From positions 310,001-374,000 of the forward strand of contig NZ_RKLR01000001.1 of assembly GCF_019599465.1 (NCBI RefSeq): a stretch of DNA of 64,000 nucleotides. The letters run 5' to 3'. The notes under the pieces are model-generated. The model was not told the DNA's origin. It ran no database searches and worked only from the letters and a program-made list of their open reading frames with translations. Made by a program: the position numbers and the translations under genes. Of this stretch, positions 31,777 to 40,153 are shown piece by piece (positions within the stretch are counted from its first letter, which is position 1; each line of letters starts with the position of its first letter). The stretch is from Haloarcula rubra (GTDB lineage Archaea > Halobacteriota > Halobacteria > Halobacteriales > Haloarculaceae).

Positions 31777-31924
31777 CGCTCGCTATCGCTCACGGGTCAC
31801 ACCGTTCCCCGTTCGCGTTTCGAGACTTCCCACCCCGTTCGGGCGCTTGCTATCGCTCACAGATCACACCGTTCCCCGTTCGCGTTTCGAGACCCCTCAC
31901 TCCGTTCGGGCTCTCGCTATCGCA
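31777..31924. repeat. 67-bp tandem direct repeat (about 2.2 copies)
   Basis: The unit starting GCTATCGCTCAC recurs at 31782, 31849 and (partly) 31916, an exact 67-base period. Copies share TCACACCGTTCCCCGTTCGC and CGTTTCGAGAC with a few substitutions between. It fills most of the gap upstream of the PrsW-like gene, and the third partial copy contains the stop codon of the next gene. It is likely a duplicated 3' flank. Confidence 0.85.
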
Positions 31925-32465
31925 GCCACCCGTAATCGGCGTTCGCCTCCCCGAACCGACCGTCCGGCGGGTCGTACCGATAGATGTCTTGTCCGAGCGC
32001 GACCCACGCCAGTCCGTACGGGAGCGCCGCCCACGCCGAGACTTCGAACCCGAGGAACGCGACGGTCCCGACGGCCAGCAGGACGCCGAGCCACGGCGGT
32101 TCGATGCGGGTCCTGACGAGGCCGACGCTGGTCAGTAGCGACCCGCCCACGAGCGCGAGGACGCCCAGTCCGACGACGACCTCGCCGTTCCCGGTGAGAA
32201 TCCGGAGCAGTTGGCCGACCGCGAAGACGACGCCGCCGACCGCGCCCAGCCACGCCCCGCCAGTGCCGGGTCGTTTCATGCGTGCGCCGTGGAAGCTCTC
32301 GACGGCGTAGTGACCGGCGACGACGCCGAGCGACGAGAGGGCGACGAGCGCCAGAACCCCGTCGCTCTCGCGACCGGTGGCCCCCAGCGCCACGGCCCAG
32401 GCGACCCACAGGAGTCCACCGAGCGCCGTGACGGCCCCTGCCCGCTGACACCGAAGCTTCGCCAT
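31917..32465 (-). CDS. Membrane protein, unknown (182 aa)
   Basis: Five or six hydrophobic helices, Gly/Val/Leu-rich, with a short acidic C-terminal end (YRYDPPDGRFGEANADYGWLR). A His-containing helix (GVVAGHYAVESFHGARMKRPG) links helices two and three. No family motif is recognised. Its stop codon sits inside the third copy of the 67-bp repeat, so the very C-terminus may have been affected by that duplication. It is divergent from purN-purH. Confidence 0.65.
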   Translation of the reverse strand: MAKLRCQRAGAVTALGGLLWVAWAVALGATGRESDGVLALVALSSLGVVAGHYAVESFHGARMKRPGTGGAWLGAVGGVVFAVGQLLRILTGNGEVVVGLGVLALVGGSLLTSVGLVRTRIEPPWLGVLLAVGTVAFLGFEVSAWAALPYGLAWVALGQDIYRYDPPDGRFGEANADYGWLR

Positions 32466-32606
32466 ACCGGCGACTGAACGGGCCGGCTACAAAGGCACGT
32501 CGACACGCGGTGACTCGCGTGACAGTCTCGACCGTGTTCGACGTGTACACACACACGCAGCGTTCGTTTCGCAACTACTTTGCACGGCCCCACCACCCAC
32601 TCAGGT

Positions 32607-34187
32607 ATGAAACTCGCCGGTATGGCCAGCAACCGTGGCCGGAACCTCACGAACATCGCCGACCGCGCCCCGGGTGGGGCGGAGTTCGCCGTCGTGCTGA
32701 CGAACGACGCCGACGCGCCCGTGCTGGAGGCCGCCGCCGAACGCGGCATCCCGACGGAAGTCGTCGAGCGCGAGGCCGACGAGGCCCGCGCGGCCCACGA
32801 GGAGCGCGTCCTCGACGCCCTCTCGGAGTACGACTTCGACCTCGTGGCGCTGGACGGCTACATGCGAATCCTCAGCGAGACGTTCCTCGAAGGCACGCCG
32901 ACGACGCTGAACGTCCACCCGTCGCTCCTGCCGAACTTCCCCGGGGACGACACCCACGAGCAGGTGCTGGAGTCGGGCGTGAAGGTGACGGGCTGTACCG
33001 TCCACGTCGTCGACGAGACGGTCGACGGCGGCCCCATCGTCACGCAGGAACCCATCCCCGTCTTCGAGGGCGACGACGAGGACGACCTGAAGCGACGCGT
33101 CCTCTACGAGGGCGAGTTCACCGCCTATCCCCGCGTCGTCAAGTGGTTCGCCGAGGACCGCGTCGATATCGACTGGGAGCGCGGGACCGTCGACGTCGAG
33201 GGCGACGAGGGCGGGGCCTTCCCCGCGCGCCGGTTGGTCTCCGACGACCGGGCGGCCGACCTCCGCTACGGGGAGAACCCACATCAGGACGCCGCGCTGT
33301 ACGCCGACACCACCGTCTCCGAGGCCAGCGTCGTCCACGCCGACCAGTTGAACGAGGGCGCGAAGGCGCTGTCGTACAACAACTACAACGACGCCGACGG
33401 CGCGCTCAACCTCATCAAGGAGTTCGAGGAACCGGCGGCCGCGGTCATCAAGCACACCAACCCCGCCGGCTGTGCGACCGCCGACTCGCTGGCCGACGCC
33501 TACGCCGACGCGCTCTCGACGGACCCACAGAGCGCCTTCGGTGGCATCGTCGCGCTCAACCGCGAGTGTGACGCCGCCACGGCCGAGCAGATTATCGACT
33601 CGTTCAAGGAGATAGTCGTCGCGCCGGGCTACACCGACGCCGCGCTGGACGTCCTCTTCCAGAAGGAGAACCTCCGCGTGTTGGACGTCGACGGCGACTT
33701 CGAGGTCACCGACGCGCTGACCGAGAAGCCCCTCGTGGGCGGCCGACTGGTCCAGGAACGGGACACCCAGCACCTCACGGCCGACGACCTCGAGGTCGTC
33801 ACCGAGCGGGAACCGACCGACGAACAGATAGAGTCGATGCTGTTCGCGTGGCACACGCTGAAACACGTGAAGTCGAACGGCATCCTGTTCGCGAAGGGGA
33901 CCGAGACGGTCGGCATCGGCATGGGACAGGTGTCCCGCGTCGACGCCGTCCGACTCGCGGCGATGAAAGCCGAGGAACACGCCGAGGGGAAAGACGCCGA
34001 CGGCGCGGTCATGGCCTCGGACGCCTTCTTCCCGTTCCCCGACGGCATCGAGTACGCCGCCGAGGCCGGCATCGAGGCGGTCATCCAGCCCGGCGGGTCG
34101 AAGAACGACGAGAGCGTCGTCGCGGCCGCCGACGAACACGACATGGCGATGGTCATGACCGGTCAGCGCTCCTTCCGACACGACTGA
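32607..34187 (+). CDS. purN-purH: Fused GAR formyltransferase (PurN) / AICAR formyltransferase (PurH C-domain)
   Basis: One 526-aa protein does the two folate-dependent steps of purine synthesis. Residues 1-200 are PurN-like: LAGMASNRGRNLTNI, DLVALDGYMRILSETFL and the catalytic NVHPSLLPNFPGDD (Asn, His) with the late Asp in HVVDETVDGGPI. Residues 215-526 match the AICAR transformylase: DLRYGENPHQDAALY, YNNYNDADGALNLIKEFE, VIKHTNPAGCA and FAWHTLKHVKSNGI, ending GGSKNDESVV. The IMP cyclohydrolase part of bacterial PurH is absent, as expected where PurO supplies it. This fusion is known in haloarchaea. Confidence 0.95.
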   Translation: MKLAGMASNRGRNLTNIADRAPGGAEFAVVLTNDADAPVLEAAAERGIPTEVVEREADEARAAHEERVLDALSEYDFDLVALDGYMRILSETFLEGTPTTLNVHPSLLPNFPGDDTHEQVLESGVKVTGCTVHVVDETVDGGPIVTQEPIPVFEGDDEDDLKRRVLYEGEFTAYPRVVKWFAEDRVDIDWERGTVDVEGDEGGAFPARRLVSDDRAADLRYGENPHQDAALYADTTVSEASVVHADQLNEGAKALSYNNYNDADGALNLIKEFEEPAAAVIKHTNPAGCATADSLADAYADALSTDPQSAFGGIVALNRECDAATAEQIIDSFKEIVVAPGYTDAALDVLFQKENLRVLDVDGDFEVTDALTEKPLVGGRLVQERDTQHLTADDLEVVTEREPTDEQIESMLFAWHTLKHVKSNGILFAKGTETVGIGMGQVSRVDAVRLAAMKAEEHAEGKDADGAVMASDAFFPFPDGIEYAAEAGIEAVIQPGGSKNDESVVAAADEHDMAMVMTGQRSFRHD

Positions 34188-34252
34188 GCGCCGACGAGTG
34201 CGGTCTGCGCGGCGTCGACGTTCGCGCCGTGGTCCGGCGGCGTCCGTACGGG

Positions 34253-34260
34253 TTCAAAAA
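34253..34260 (+). promoter_or_regulatory. TATA-like element for the FNT gene
   Basis: TTCAAAAA lies 33-40 bases upstream of the ATG at 34293; it is the only AT-rich block in the gap. Confidence 0.4.
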
Positions 34261-34292
34261 GGGCTTCACGACCGGCGGCGAATCGACCCACG

Positions 34293-35252
34293 ATGCCGAA
34301 CGACTCAGACAGAGAGACTGCCGTCCGCGACGCCGTCGACGTCTCACAGAGCGGCGCGCCGGCGGGTGGACACACGATCCGAGACAGGTTCTCAGCGGAC
34401 GAAATCTTCCAGCGCATCGTCGTCGCCGCGGACGAGGAGATATCTTCGAGCACGCGCGAACTGGTGTTCAGTGGGCTGGCAGCCGGGTTCGCCATCACCG
34501 TCACCTTCCTGCTGTACGCGTCGCTGTACGCCTCGACCGACGGCGACCCGATACTGAGTGCGCTCCTGTACCCGCTCGGATTCGTCTTCATCATCCTCGG
34601 CGACTACCAACTGTACACGGAGAACACGCTCCCGCCCGTGGCGCTGACGCTGGAACGGCTCGCCAGTCTGCCGGCGTTGATGCGCATCTGGGGGGTCGTC
34701 CTGCTCGCCAACCTCGCGGGCGGCTTGCTCGGCGCACTCGCACTGGCCTCGACCGGTGTGCTCTCGCCGGCGGCGGCCATGGCGGCCGAGGGGTTCGCAC
34801 ACAAGGCCATCGAGACGCCGTGGTGGACGCTGTTCGCGAAGGCGGTGTTCGCCGGCCTCATCGTCGCCGGCGTCGTCTGGGTCGACTACTCGCTCCGCGA
34901 CAGCATCTCACGGCTGGCGCTCGTCTACGTCTCGTTCCTCGCCATCCCGTTCGGGAACCTCTACCACGTCGTCGTCTCCGCCACGGAGATGCTGTACCTC
35001 GTCTTCGTCGGCGAACTCGCCCTCGCCGTCGGCGTCACGCAGTTCGTCGTCCCCGTGTTGCTGGGCAACTCCATCGGCGGTGTGGTGCTGGTCACCGTCG
35101 TCAACTACTTCCAGACCACCGAACGCCGTCTGGAGACGGCCCGGGAGGGTGGACAGAAGCGTCAGCTGACGCTGCGAGAGTGGGTGCTGGGCCCCTTCTC
35201 CGAGTCGGGTCGCTCCTACGTCCCCGTCAACGGGCACGGCGAGGACCGATGA
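34293..35252 (+). CDS. Formate/nitrite transporter family channel
   Basis: A 319-aa membrane protein with a soluble N-terminal segment of 65 residues and six helices in FNT order. Helix 1 is VFSGLAAGFAITVTFLLYA, and KAVFAGLIVAGVVWVDYS corresponds to the FNT re-entrant region. GNLYHVVVSATEMLYL aligns with the gating EHSVANM segment and keeps the His. FNT proteins conduct small anions (formate, nitrite, hydrosulfide). The SYRDS-like C-tail has GPFSESGRSYVP. The anion is unknown; no formate or nitrite enzyme is adjacent. Confidence 0.85.
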   Translation: MPNDSDRETAVRDAVDVSQSGAPAGGHTIRDRFSADEIFQRIVVAADEEISSSTRELVFSGLAAGFAITVTFLLYASLYASTDGDPILSALLYPLGFVFIILGDYQLYTENTLPPVALTLERLASLPALMRIWGVVLLANLAGGLLGALALASTGVLSPAAAMAAEGFAHKAIETPWWTLFAKAVFAGLIVAGVVWVDYSLRDSISRLALVYVSFLAIPFGNLYHVVVSATEMLYLVFVGELALAVGVTQFVVPVLLGNSIGGVVLVTVVNYFQTTERRLETAREGGQKRQLTLREWVLGPFSESGRSYVPVNGHGEDR

Positions 35253-35289
35253 CCAAAGCCATTTGACCCGACTGTGACTAGGTGCGTGT

Positions 35290-35826
35290 GTGAACTGGGT
35301 CGCCGAAAACCGCCACTTGCTGTTGTTCGCCGGCGTCGTCCTGACGACGCTTGGGACCGCCGGCGTCGCCATCGTGGGCCTCGTCGCGACGCTGTCGACG
35401 CTCGTGACCGGGGGCCCGATTCTGGGCGTCGTCGCCGCGTGGGTCCTCGGAACGCTCGTCCTCGCGGGTCTCGACGTGCTCTGTCTCGCCGCGCTCCTCT
35501 CCGAACTCGCCAGCCGAGCGTCACTGCCCGAGAGTCAGCGCGCGGCCGACTTCTTCCACCGGGTCGAGTCTGCCGTGCCGCCACTCGCCTCTCTAGAACT
35601 GGGGGACCGATTCGAACCGTCCGTCGAAGCGCGCCGGGCCGAACTCACCGAGCGCTACGTCGACGGCGACCTCTCGGAGGCGGAACTCGAAGCGGAACTG
35701 CAGGCGCTGTTGAACGAGGCGGACGGGACGGCGGTCGGTCCCGACGAGATATCGCGAGAGGACGCCGTGCAGGCGGCCGAGCGGCGTGCCCGCGACGACG
35801 ACCGAGAGGTCGAGACGGAGACGTAG
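35290..35826 (+). CDS. Membrane protein with SHOCT-like C-terminal segment (178 aa)
   Basis: Two N-terminal membrane helices (about residues 9-35 and 40-68) are followed by a soluble helical part. The segment RRAELTERYVDGDLSEAELEAELQALL has the SHOCT-style short helix pair (ltelyekGeIteeEfe..k). Such domains sit at the end of many archaeal membrane proteins and may mediate oligomer contacts. GTG 35290 is the start, 37 bases after the FNT stop, so cotranscription is likely. Function unknown. Confidence 0.7.
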   Translation: MNWVAENRHLLLFAGVVLTTLGTAGVAIVGLVATLSTLVTGGPILGVVAAWVLGTLVLAGLDVLCLAALLSELASRASLPESQRAADFFHRVESAVPPLASLELGDRFEPSVEARRAELTERYVDGDLSEAELEAELQALLNEADGTAVGPDEISREDAVQAAERRARDDDREVETET

Positions 35827-35874
35827 CGGCGACGGGCGTCGGCCAGTGGATGGTCCCCGACCCGTGGTCACGCG

Positions 35875-35884
35875 GATTTAAATC
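35875..35884 (+). promoter_or_regulatory. Palindromic TATA element of the 35907 gene
   Basis: GATTTAAATC, a 10-base palindrome, lies 23-32 bases before the ATG at 35907. Confidence 0.5.
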
Positions 35885-35906
35885 ACGTCCGGCCGTCGGT
35901 CGTGGT

Positions 35907-36677
35907 ATGGCCGACTACACGATTCTCCGTGTCGACGTGGACGCCGGCGTCGTCGCGCGGGTACTGGACGCGGTTCCCGGCGTCGCCGTCGCCGAGTCCG
36001 AGGCGTCGACGGTGGCCGACGAGGCGGTCACAGAGACTGCGCCCGCAGGCAGTCGGGACGCCACGGCGACGACAGAGTGCGGCCCGGACGCCGACACAGG
36101 GGCCGAGGAGGAAGCGCCGTCGGCACTCCGAGAGTGGGGGCTGCTCGGCGTCGGCGTCTCGCTGGTCCTCCTCGGGATAGCGACGGTCGGTATCTGGTGG
36201 TACCGCCGGCGTGACGGTGGCGACGACGAGACGCTCCCGAGCGGAGAGACACCACCTCCGGCCACGAGCGTCGCCGGACCGACTGCGGGGCCGACCGGCG
36301 GAGCGACGACGGCCGCCGGGCCGAGTTCGGCCACGACGGCGACTGACGAGGCCGAGGAGACACCGGCACCGGACGACTCGGCGACGACGCGCGACGAGTC
36401 CGTCGCGAGCACCGTCCTCGACGAGGACCCGGCGCCCGAGGAACCCGAACCGAGGGGGCGGACCGAGGACCGTTCGGACGTCGAGTGGGCGCCGAAGGAC
36501 GCCCCGGCCGGCGGGACGGAGGCCGACAGCAGCGAGGCGGAGACGGCCGACGAACCGTCCCCGCGGCCCGGTACTGCCGGCGAGGTCGACGTCGCGCCGT
36601 TGCTCGGGGTTGCGTTCCTCGCAGTGAGCGGGGCCGTCGTCCGGTGGATAGAGGGGCGCGAACGCGAGGAGCAGTAG
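35907..36677 (+). CDS. Single/double-pass protein with long disordered segment, unknown (256 aa)
   Basis: A short globular N-domain (YTILRVDVDAGVVARVLDAVPGV) precedes an Ala/Glu-rich stretch. Then come a membrane helix (WGLLGVGVSLVLLGIATVGIWWY, about 77-100), an acidic Thr/Ser/Pro-rich disordered region (about 105-225) and a second hydrophobic segment near the C-terminus. The layout suggests a membrane-tethered adaptor with a flexible surface or cytoplasmic tail. No recognised motif is seen. It has its own promoter and precedes folC-folP. Confidence 0.65.
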   Translation: MADYTILRVDVDAGVVARVLDAVPGVAVAESEASTVADEAVTETAPAGSRDATATTECGPDADTGAEEEAPSALREWGLLGVGVSLVLLGIATVGIWWYRRRDGGDDETLPSGETPPPATSVAGPTAGPTGGATTAAGPSSATTATDEAEETPAPDDSATTRDESVASTVLDEDPAPEEPEPRGRTEDRSDVEWAPKDAPAGGTEADSSEAETADEPSPRPGTAGEVDVAPLLGVAFLAVSGAVVRWIEGREREEQ

Positions 36678-36791
36678 CGTCCGGCCGGGCTGTGTCTATC
36701 GGCGCTCCGACGGCGTCGTGTCGAGTAGGTCCTGTGGCACGGTTTCCTGTCGGTCCGACAGGCTAAAGCGCGCGGCTCCGATACTCCGGGC

Positions 36792-39233
36792 ATGGAGTTC
36801 CACGAGGCCGCGAACTTCCTCTTCGAGTTGCGCCGGTTCCCGTCGGGAGCCGGTACCGACGCCACACGGGGCCTGTTGTCCGCCGTCGACGACCCACACG
36901 AGGGCCTCCGCTGTGTCCAGATAGCCGGCTCCAACGGGAAGGGGTCGACCGCCCGGATGGTCGAGCGGTCCCTCCGGGAGTCAGGACTTGACGTCGGCCT
37001 CTACACCTCGCCGCACCTCGACGACGTGCGCGAGCGCATCCGGGTCAACGGCCGGAAAGTGCCCGAGACCGCACTTGTCGAGTTCGTCGAGACGGTCGCA
37101 CTGTACGTCACCGAGCGCGGCGCAGACGGCGAATCGCCCACGTTCTTCGAGACGCTGACCGCCTTCGCCCTCTGGGAGTTCGACCGGCAGGACGTCGACG
37201 TCGCCGTCCTCGAAGTCGGCATCGGCGGGCGGTACGACGCTACCAGCGTCGTCGACCCCGTCGCGAGCGCGGTGACCTCCGTGACACTCGAACACACGGA
37301 CATCCTCGGGGACACCGTCGAGGAGATCGCCCGCGACAAGGCCCACGTCGCACCGGACGACGCGCCGTTGGTCACCGGGACGACGGGCGACGCCCTCGAC
37401 GCGGTCCGCGAACAGGCCGGCGACGTGGTGACCGTCGGCGACGGCGACGACGCCGACGTGACCGTCACCTACGGCGGCCGAGACGGCCTCGAAGGCGCGG
37501 TCACCGTCGACGGCCCAGACTGGCACGTCGACACGCACCTCCCGCTACTGGGCGAGCACCAGGCCCACAACGCTGGTATCGCGGCGACGCTCGTCCGACA
37601 GGTCGCCGACGTAGCGCAGGCGGACCTCGAACGCGGTCTGCGAAACGCCCACTGGCCGGGCCGCTTCGAGGTGATGGGCGAGGCCCCGCTGGTCGTCCTC
37701 GACGGCGCGCACAACCCCGGCGGCCTCGAACGGACCGTCGAGACGCTCGACTCGTTCGACTACGACGACCTGCACGTCGTCGTCGGCGCGATGGTCGACA
37801 AGGACCACGCCGGCGCCGCCGAGGCGCTGTCGGTGGCCGACCACGCTATCGCCTGTGAACCGGACGTCGACCGGGCCGAGAGTCCGGCGGTCGTCGCCGA
37901 GGCGTTCCGGACCGCCACCGACGCCGACGTGGAGACGCGCCACGACGTGGCCGGTGCCCTCGGGATGGCACTGGACGCCGCAGACGACGGGGACGCCGTC
38001 CTCGTCACCGGGTCGCTGTACGCCGTTCGGGAGGCCCGCACGCGCTGGTCGCGCACGATGGTCCCGAAGCGCGTCGACTCCGTCGAGGAGTCCCGGGAGA
38101 CCATCAAGGCCGCGCACGTCACCGACGCCGGCGCGTGGCGGATGCGCGGGAAGGGCGTCCACCGCGTCCTCCGGACCCGCGTGCAACCACGACAGGCCCA
38201 GTACCTCAAGGAGGAACTGCTGTCGCTCGGTGGCGAGTGTGCTATCTCCGGGCTGAACGACCAGGACGAGGAGCGCGTCGACGTCGTGACGATGGCGACG
38301 ATGGCCCACTACCGCCGACTGGCCGACAAACTCGACGGCCAGCCCTACGGCCTCTCGACGTTCGCCGACGAACTGCGCGAGGCGCTGGACATCCAGCAAC
38401 CCGACGACTCGCGCGGGTACCCGTGGGACGACGGCACGGCCGTCATGGGCATCCTCAACATCACGCCGGACTCGTTCCACGACGGCGGCGAGTACAACGC
38501 CGTCGAGGACGCCGTCGCTCGCGCCGAGCAGATGGTCGCCGACGGCGCGGACATCCTCGACGTCGGCGGCGAGTCCACCCGCCCGGGTGCCGACCCCGTC
38601 CCGGTCGAGGAGGAGATAGACCGCGTCGTCCCCGTCGTCGAAGCGCTCGCCGACGTGGACGTCGACGTCTCCGTCGACACGCGGAAAGCGGCCGTGGCAC
38701 GGGCGGCGCTGGACGCGGGCGCGGACATCCTCAACGACGTCTCGGGCCTCGAAGACCCGGAGATGCGACTGGTCGCCGCCGAGTACGACGTGCCCGTCGT
38801 CGTGATGCACTCCATCGAGACGCCCGTCGACCCGGACAGCGACATCCACTACGACGACGTGGTCGAGGACTGCATCGACCAGTTGACCGAACGGGTCCTG
38901 CTGGCGGAGAAAGCCGGACTGGACCGCGAGCAGATTCTCGTCGACCCCGGCATCGGCTTCGGGAAGTCCGCCGTCGAGAGCTTCGAACTACTCGACCGGC
39001 TCCCGGAGTTCCGGGCGCTGGGTTGTCCCGTCCTCGTGGGCCACTCCCACAAGTCGCTGTTCGGCCTCGTCGGCGCGGACCCCGGCGACTGTCTGGAGGC
39101 GACTGTCGCGGGGACGGCGCTGGCGGCCGAACGCGGCGCCGACGTGGTGCGGGTCCACGACGTGGCCGAGAACGCCGCGGCTGTCGGCGTCGCCGAGGCG
39201 ACGCGCGACCCGGAGCAGTTCGACGCTAACTGA
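36792..39233 (+). CDS. folCP: Fused folylpolyglutamate synthase / dihydropteroate synthase (FolC-FolP)
   Basis: One 813-aa protein makes dihydropteroate and adds glutamate to folates. Residues 1-415 are FolC-like: CVQIAGSNGKGSTARMVE (P-loop), YTSPHLDDVRERIRVNG, EVGIGGRYDATSVV and LLGEHQAHNAGIAATLV, plus APLVVLDGAHNPGGLE. A linker domain (about 420-540) with RVLRTRVQPRQAQYLKEELL follows. Residues 545-813 are FolP: MGILNITPDSFHDGG, LDVGGESTRPGADPV, VSVDTRKAAVA and VDPGIGFGKS, ending HSHKSLFG. The fusion is known in haloarchaea. Confidence 0.95.
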   Translation: MEFHEAANFLFELRRFPSGAGTDATRGLLSAVDDPHEGLRCVQIAGSNGKGSTARMVERSLRESGLDVGLYTSPHLDDVRERIRVNGRKVPETALVEFVETVALYVTERGADGESPTFFETLTAFALWEFDRQDVDVAVLEVGIGGRYDATSVVDPVASAVTSVTLEHTDILGDTVEEIARDKAHVAPDDAPLVTGTTGDALDAVREQAGDVVTVGDGDDADVTVTYGGRDGLEGAVTVDGPDWHVDTHLPLLGEHQAHNAGIAATLVRQVADVAQADLERGLRNAHWPGRFEVMGEAPLVVLDGAHNPGGLERTVETLDSFDYDDLHVVVGAMVDKDHAGAAEALSVADHAIACEPDVDRAESPAVVAEAFRTATDADVETRHDVAGALGMALDAADDGDAVLVTGSLYAVREARTRWSRTMVPKRVDSVEESRETIKAAHVTDAGAWRMRGKGVHRVLRTRVQPRQAQYLKEELLSLGGECAISGLNDQDEERVDVVTMATMAHYRRLADKLDGQPYGLSTFADELREALDIQQPDDSRGYPWDDGTAVMGILNITPDSFHDGGEYNAVEDAVARAEQMVADGADILDVGGESTRPGADPVPVEEEIDRVVPVVEALADVDVDVSVDTRKAAVARAALDAGADILNDVSGLEDPEMRLVAAEYDVPVVVMHSIETPVDPDSDIHYDDVVEDCIDQLTERVLLAEKAGLDREQILVDPGIGFGKSAVESFELLDRLPEFRALGCPVLVGHSHKSLFGLVGADPGDCLEATVAGTALAAERGADVVRVHDVAENAAAVGVAEATRDPEQFDAN

Positions 39234-39408
39234 ACCCGACGACCAAATCGCAGTTCTCGCAGTGCCAGAGCGTCACAGTCTCGTCGTTCACGACGGTCAC
39301 GGACCCGGTGTCGTCGAGGGTCAGTCGGTGGACGCGGCGGCCGGCCCCGAGGTCGTCCGCGTCCTCGATCTGCGCACCGCAGTCGGGGCAGGTCATAGCG
39401 GGGGCCAT
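39226..39408 (-). CDS. Small zinc-ribbon protein (60 aa)
   Basis: A mini-protein with two Cys pairs, MTCPDCGAQIEDADDLGAG and LWHCENCDLVVGF, flanking a beta-rich middle (RVHRLTLDDTGSVTVVNDETV). This is a one-site zinc ribbon common among small haloarchaeal proteins. The start is uncertain: ATG 39408 gives MAPAMTCP, while 39396 or 39453 are alternatives that keep or lengthen the same domain. Its stop overlaps the folC-folP stop region by eight bases. Confidence 0.75.
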   Translation of the reverse strand: MAPAMTCPDCGAQIEDADDLGAGRRVHRLTLDDTGSVTVVNDETVTLWHCENCDLVVGFS

Positions 39409-39544
39409 ACCACCGGTACGTGTCGGAGTACCATAGGCGCATCCACAACTCATTGAAACGTCGCGCCCGGCCACAGACTACACAGCTAGCCATCGGTCGA
39501 CTGGCCGACAGAAGACACTTGCCGCCCGCCGCTGGAGCCGGGCT

Positions 39545-40153
39545 ATGGACCAGCGAGCCGTCGTTCGGTCGGGGTACGACGAGATAGCCTCGGCGTACGC
39601 CGCCGAGCGAGACGAGGAGGGGTGCGACCGCGACCACGTCGAGGGACTGGCGTCGACGCTCGGCGACGGCAGTCGAGTCCTCGACGCCGGGTGTGGGGCG
39701 GGCACGCCGGCGACCGACGCCCTCGCGGCGCGCCACGACGTGACCGGCCTCGACATCTCGCGCGAGCAGTTGAGGAAGGCCCGGGAGCGACTGCCGGGCG
39801 CCAGACTCGTGCAGGGCGACCTCGCCCACCTCCCGTTCCGCGACGGCGCGTTCGACGCCGTCGTCTCCTTCCACGCGGTCATCCACGTCCCGCGCGAAGA
39901 ACACGCGGCCGTCTTCGCCGAGTTCGAACGCGTCCTCCAGCCGGGCGGACACCTGCTCGTCGCCGTCGGGAGCGAGGCGTGGGCCGGCGAGAACGACGAC
40001 TGGTTGGACACCGACACCCGGATGGTCTGGAGTTTCTACGGCCGGGAGCGGAACCGAGAGCTACTGGCGGACGCGGGGTTCGAGGTGACGAGCGTCGAGA
40101 CGGTCCCCGACGAACTCGGCGGGACGTGGACGATAGTGCGGGGCCGTGCCTAG
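39545..40153 (+). CDS. Class I SAM-dependent methyltransferase
   Basis: A 202-aa cytoplasmic enzyme of the UbiE/COQ5-like group. Motif I is VLDAGCGAGTPATDALA, motif II is VTGLDISREQLRKARERLPG, then LVQGDLAHLPFRDGAFDAVVSFHAVIHVPREEH and LQPGGHLLVAVG. The substrate is unknown; the final antiparallel strand GFEVTSVETVPDELGGTWTIV fits small-molecule methyltransferases. Its TAG stop shares a CTAG tetranucleotide with the helicase stop on the other strand. Confidence 0.9.
   Translation: MDQRAVVRSGYDEIASAYAAERDEEGCDRDHVEGLASTLGDGSRVLDAGCGAGTPATDALAARHDVTGLDISREQLRKARERLPGARLVQGDLAHLPFRDGAFDAVVSFHAVIHVPREEHAAVFAEFERVLQPGGHLLVAVGSEAWAGENDDWLDTDTRMVWSFYGRERNRELLADAGFEVTSVETVPDELGGTWTIVRGRA

Noticed and set aside
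31777-31924. 67-bp repeats as a CRISPR array
   Set aside because: The copies are directly adjacent without unique spacers and diverge internally; there are no cas genes.
36792-39233. folC-folP as an assembly-created fusion
   Set aside because: The frame is continuous through a conserved-looking linker domain, and the fusion is known from haloarchaea; likewise for purN-purH.
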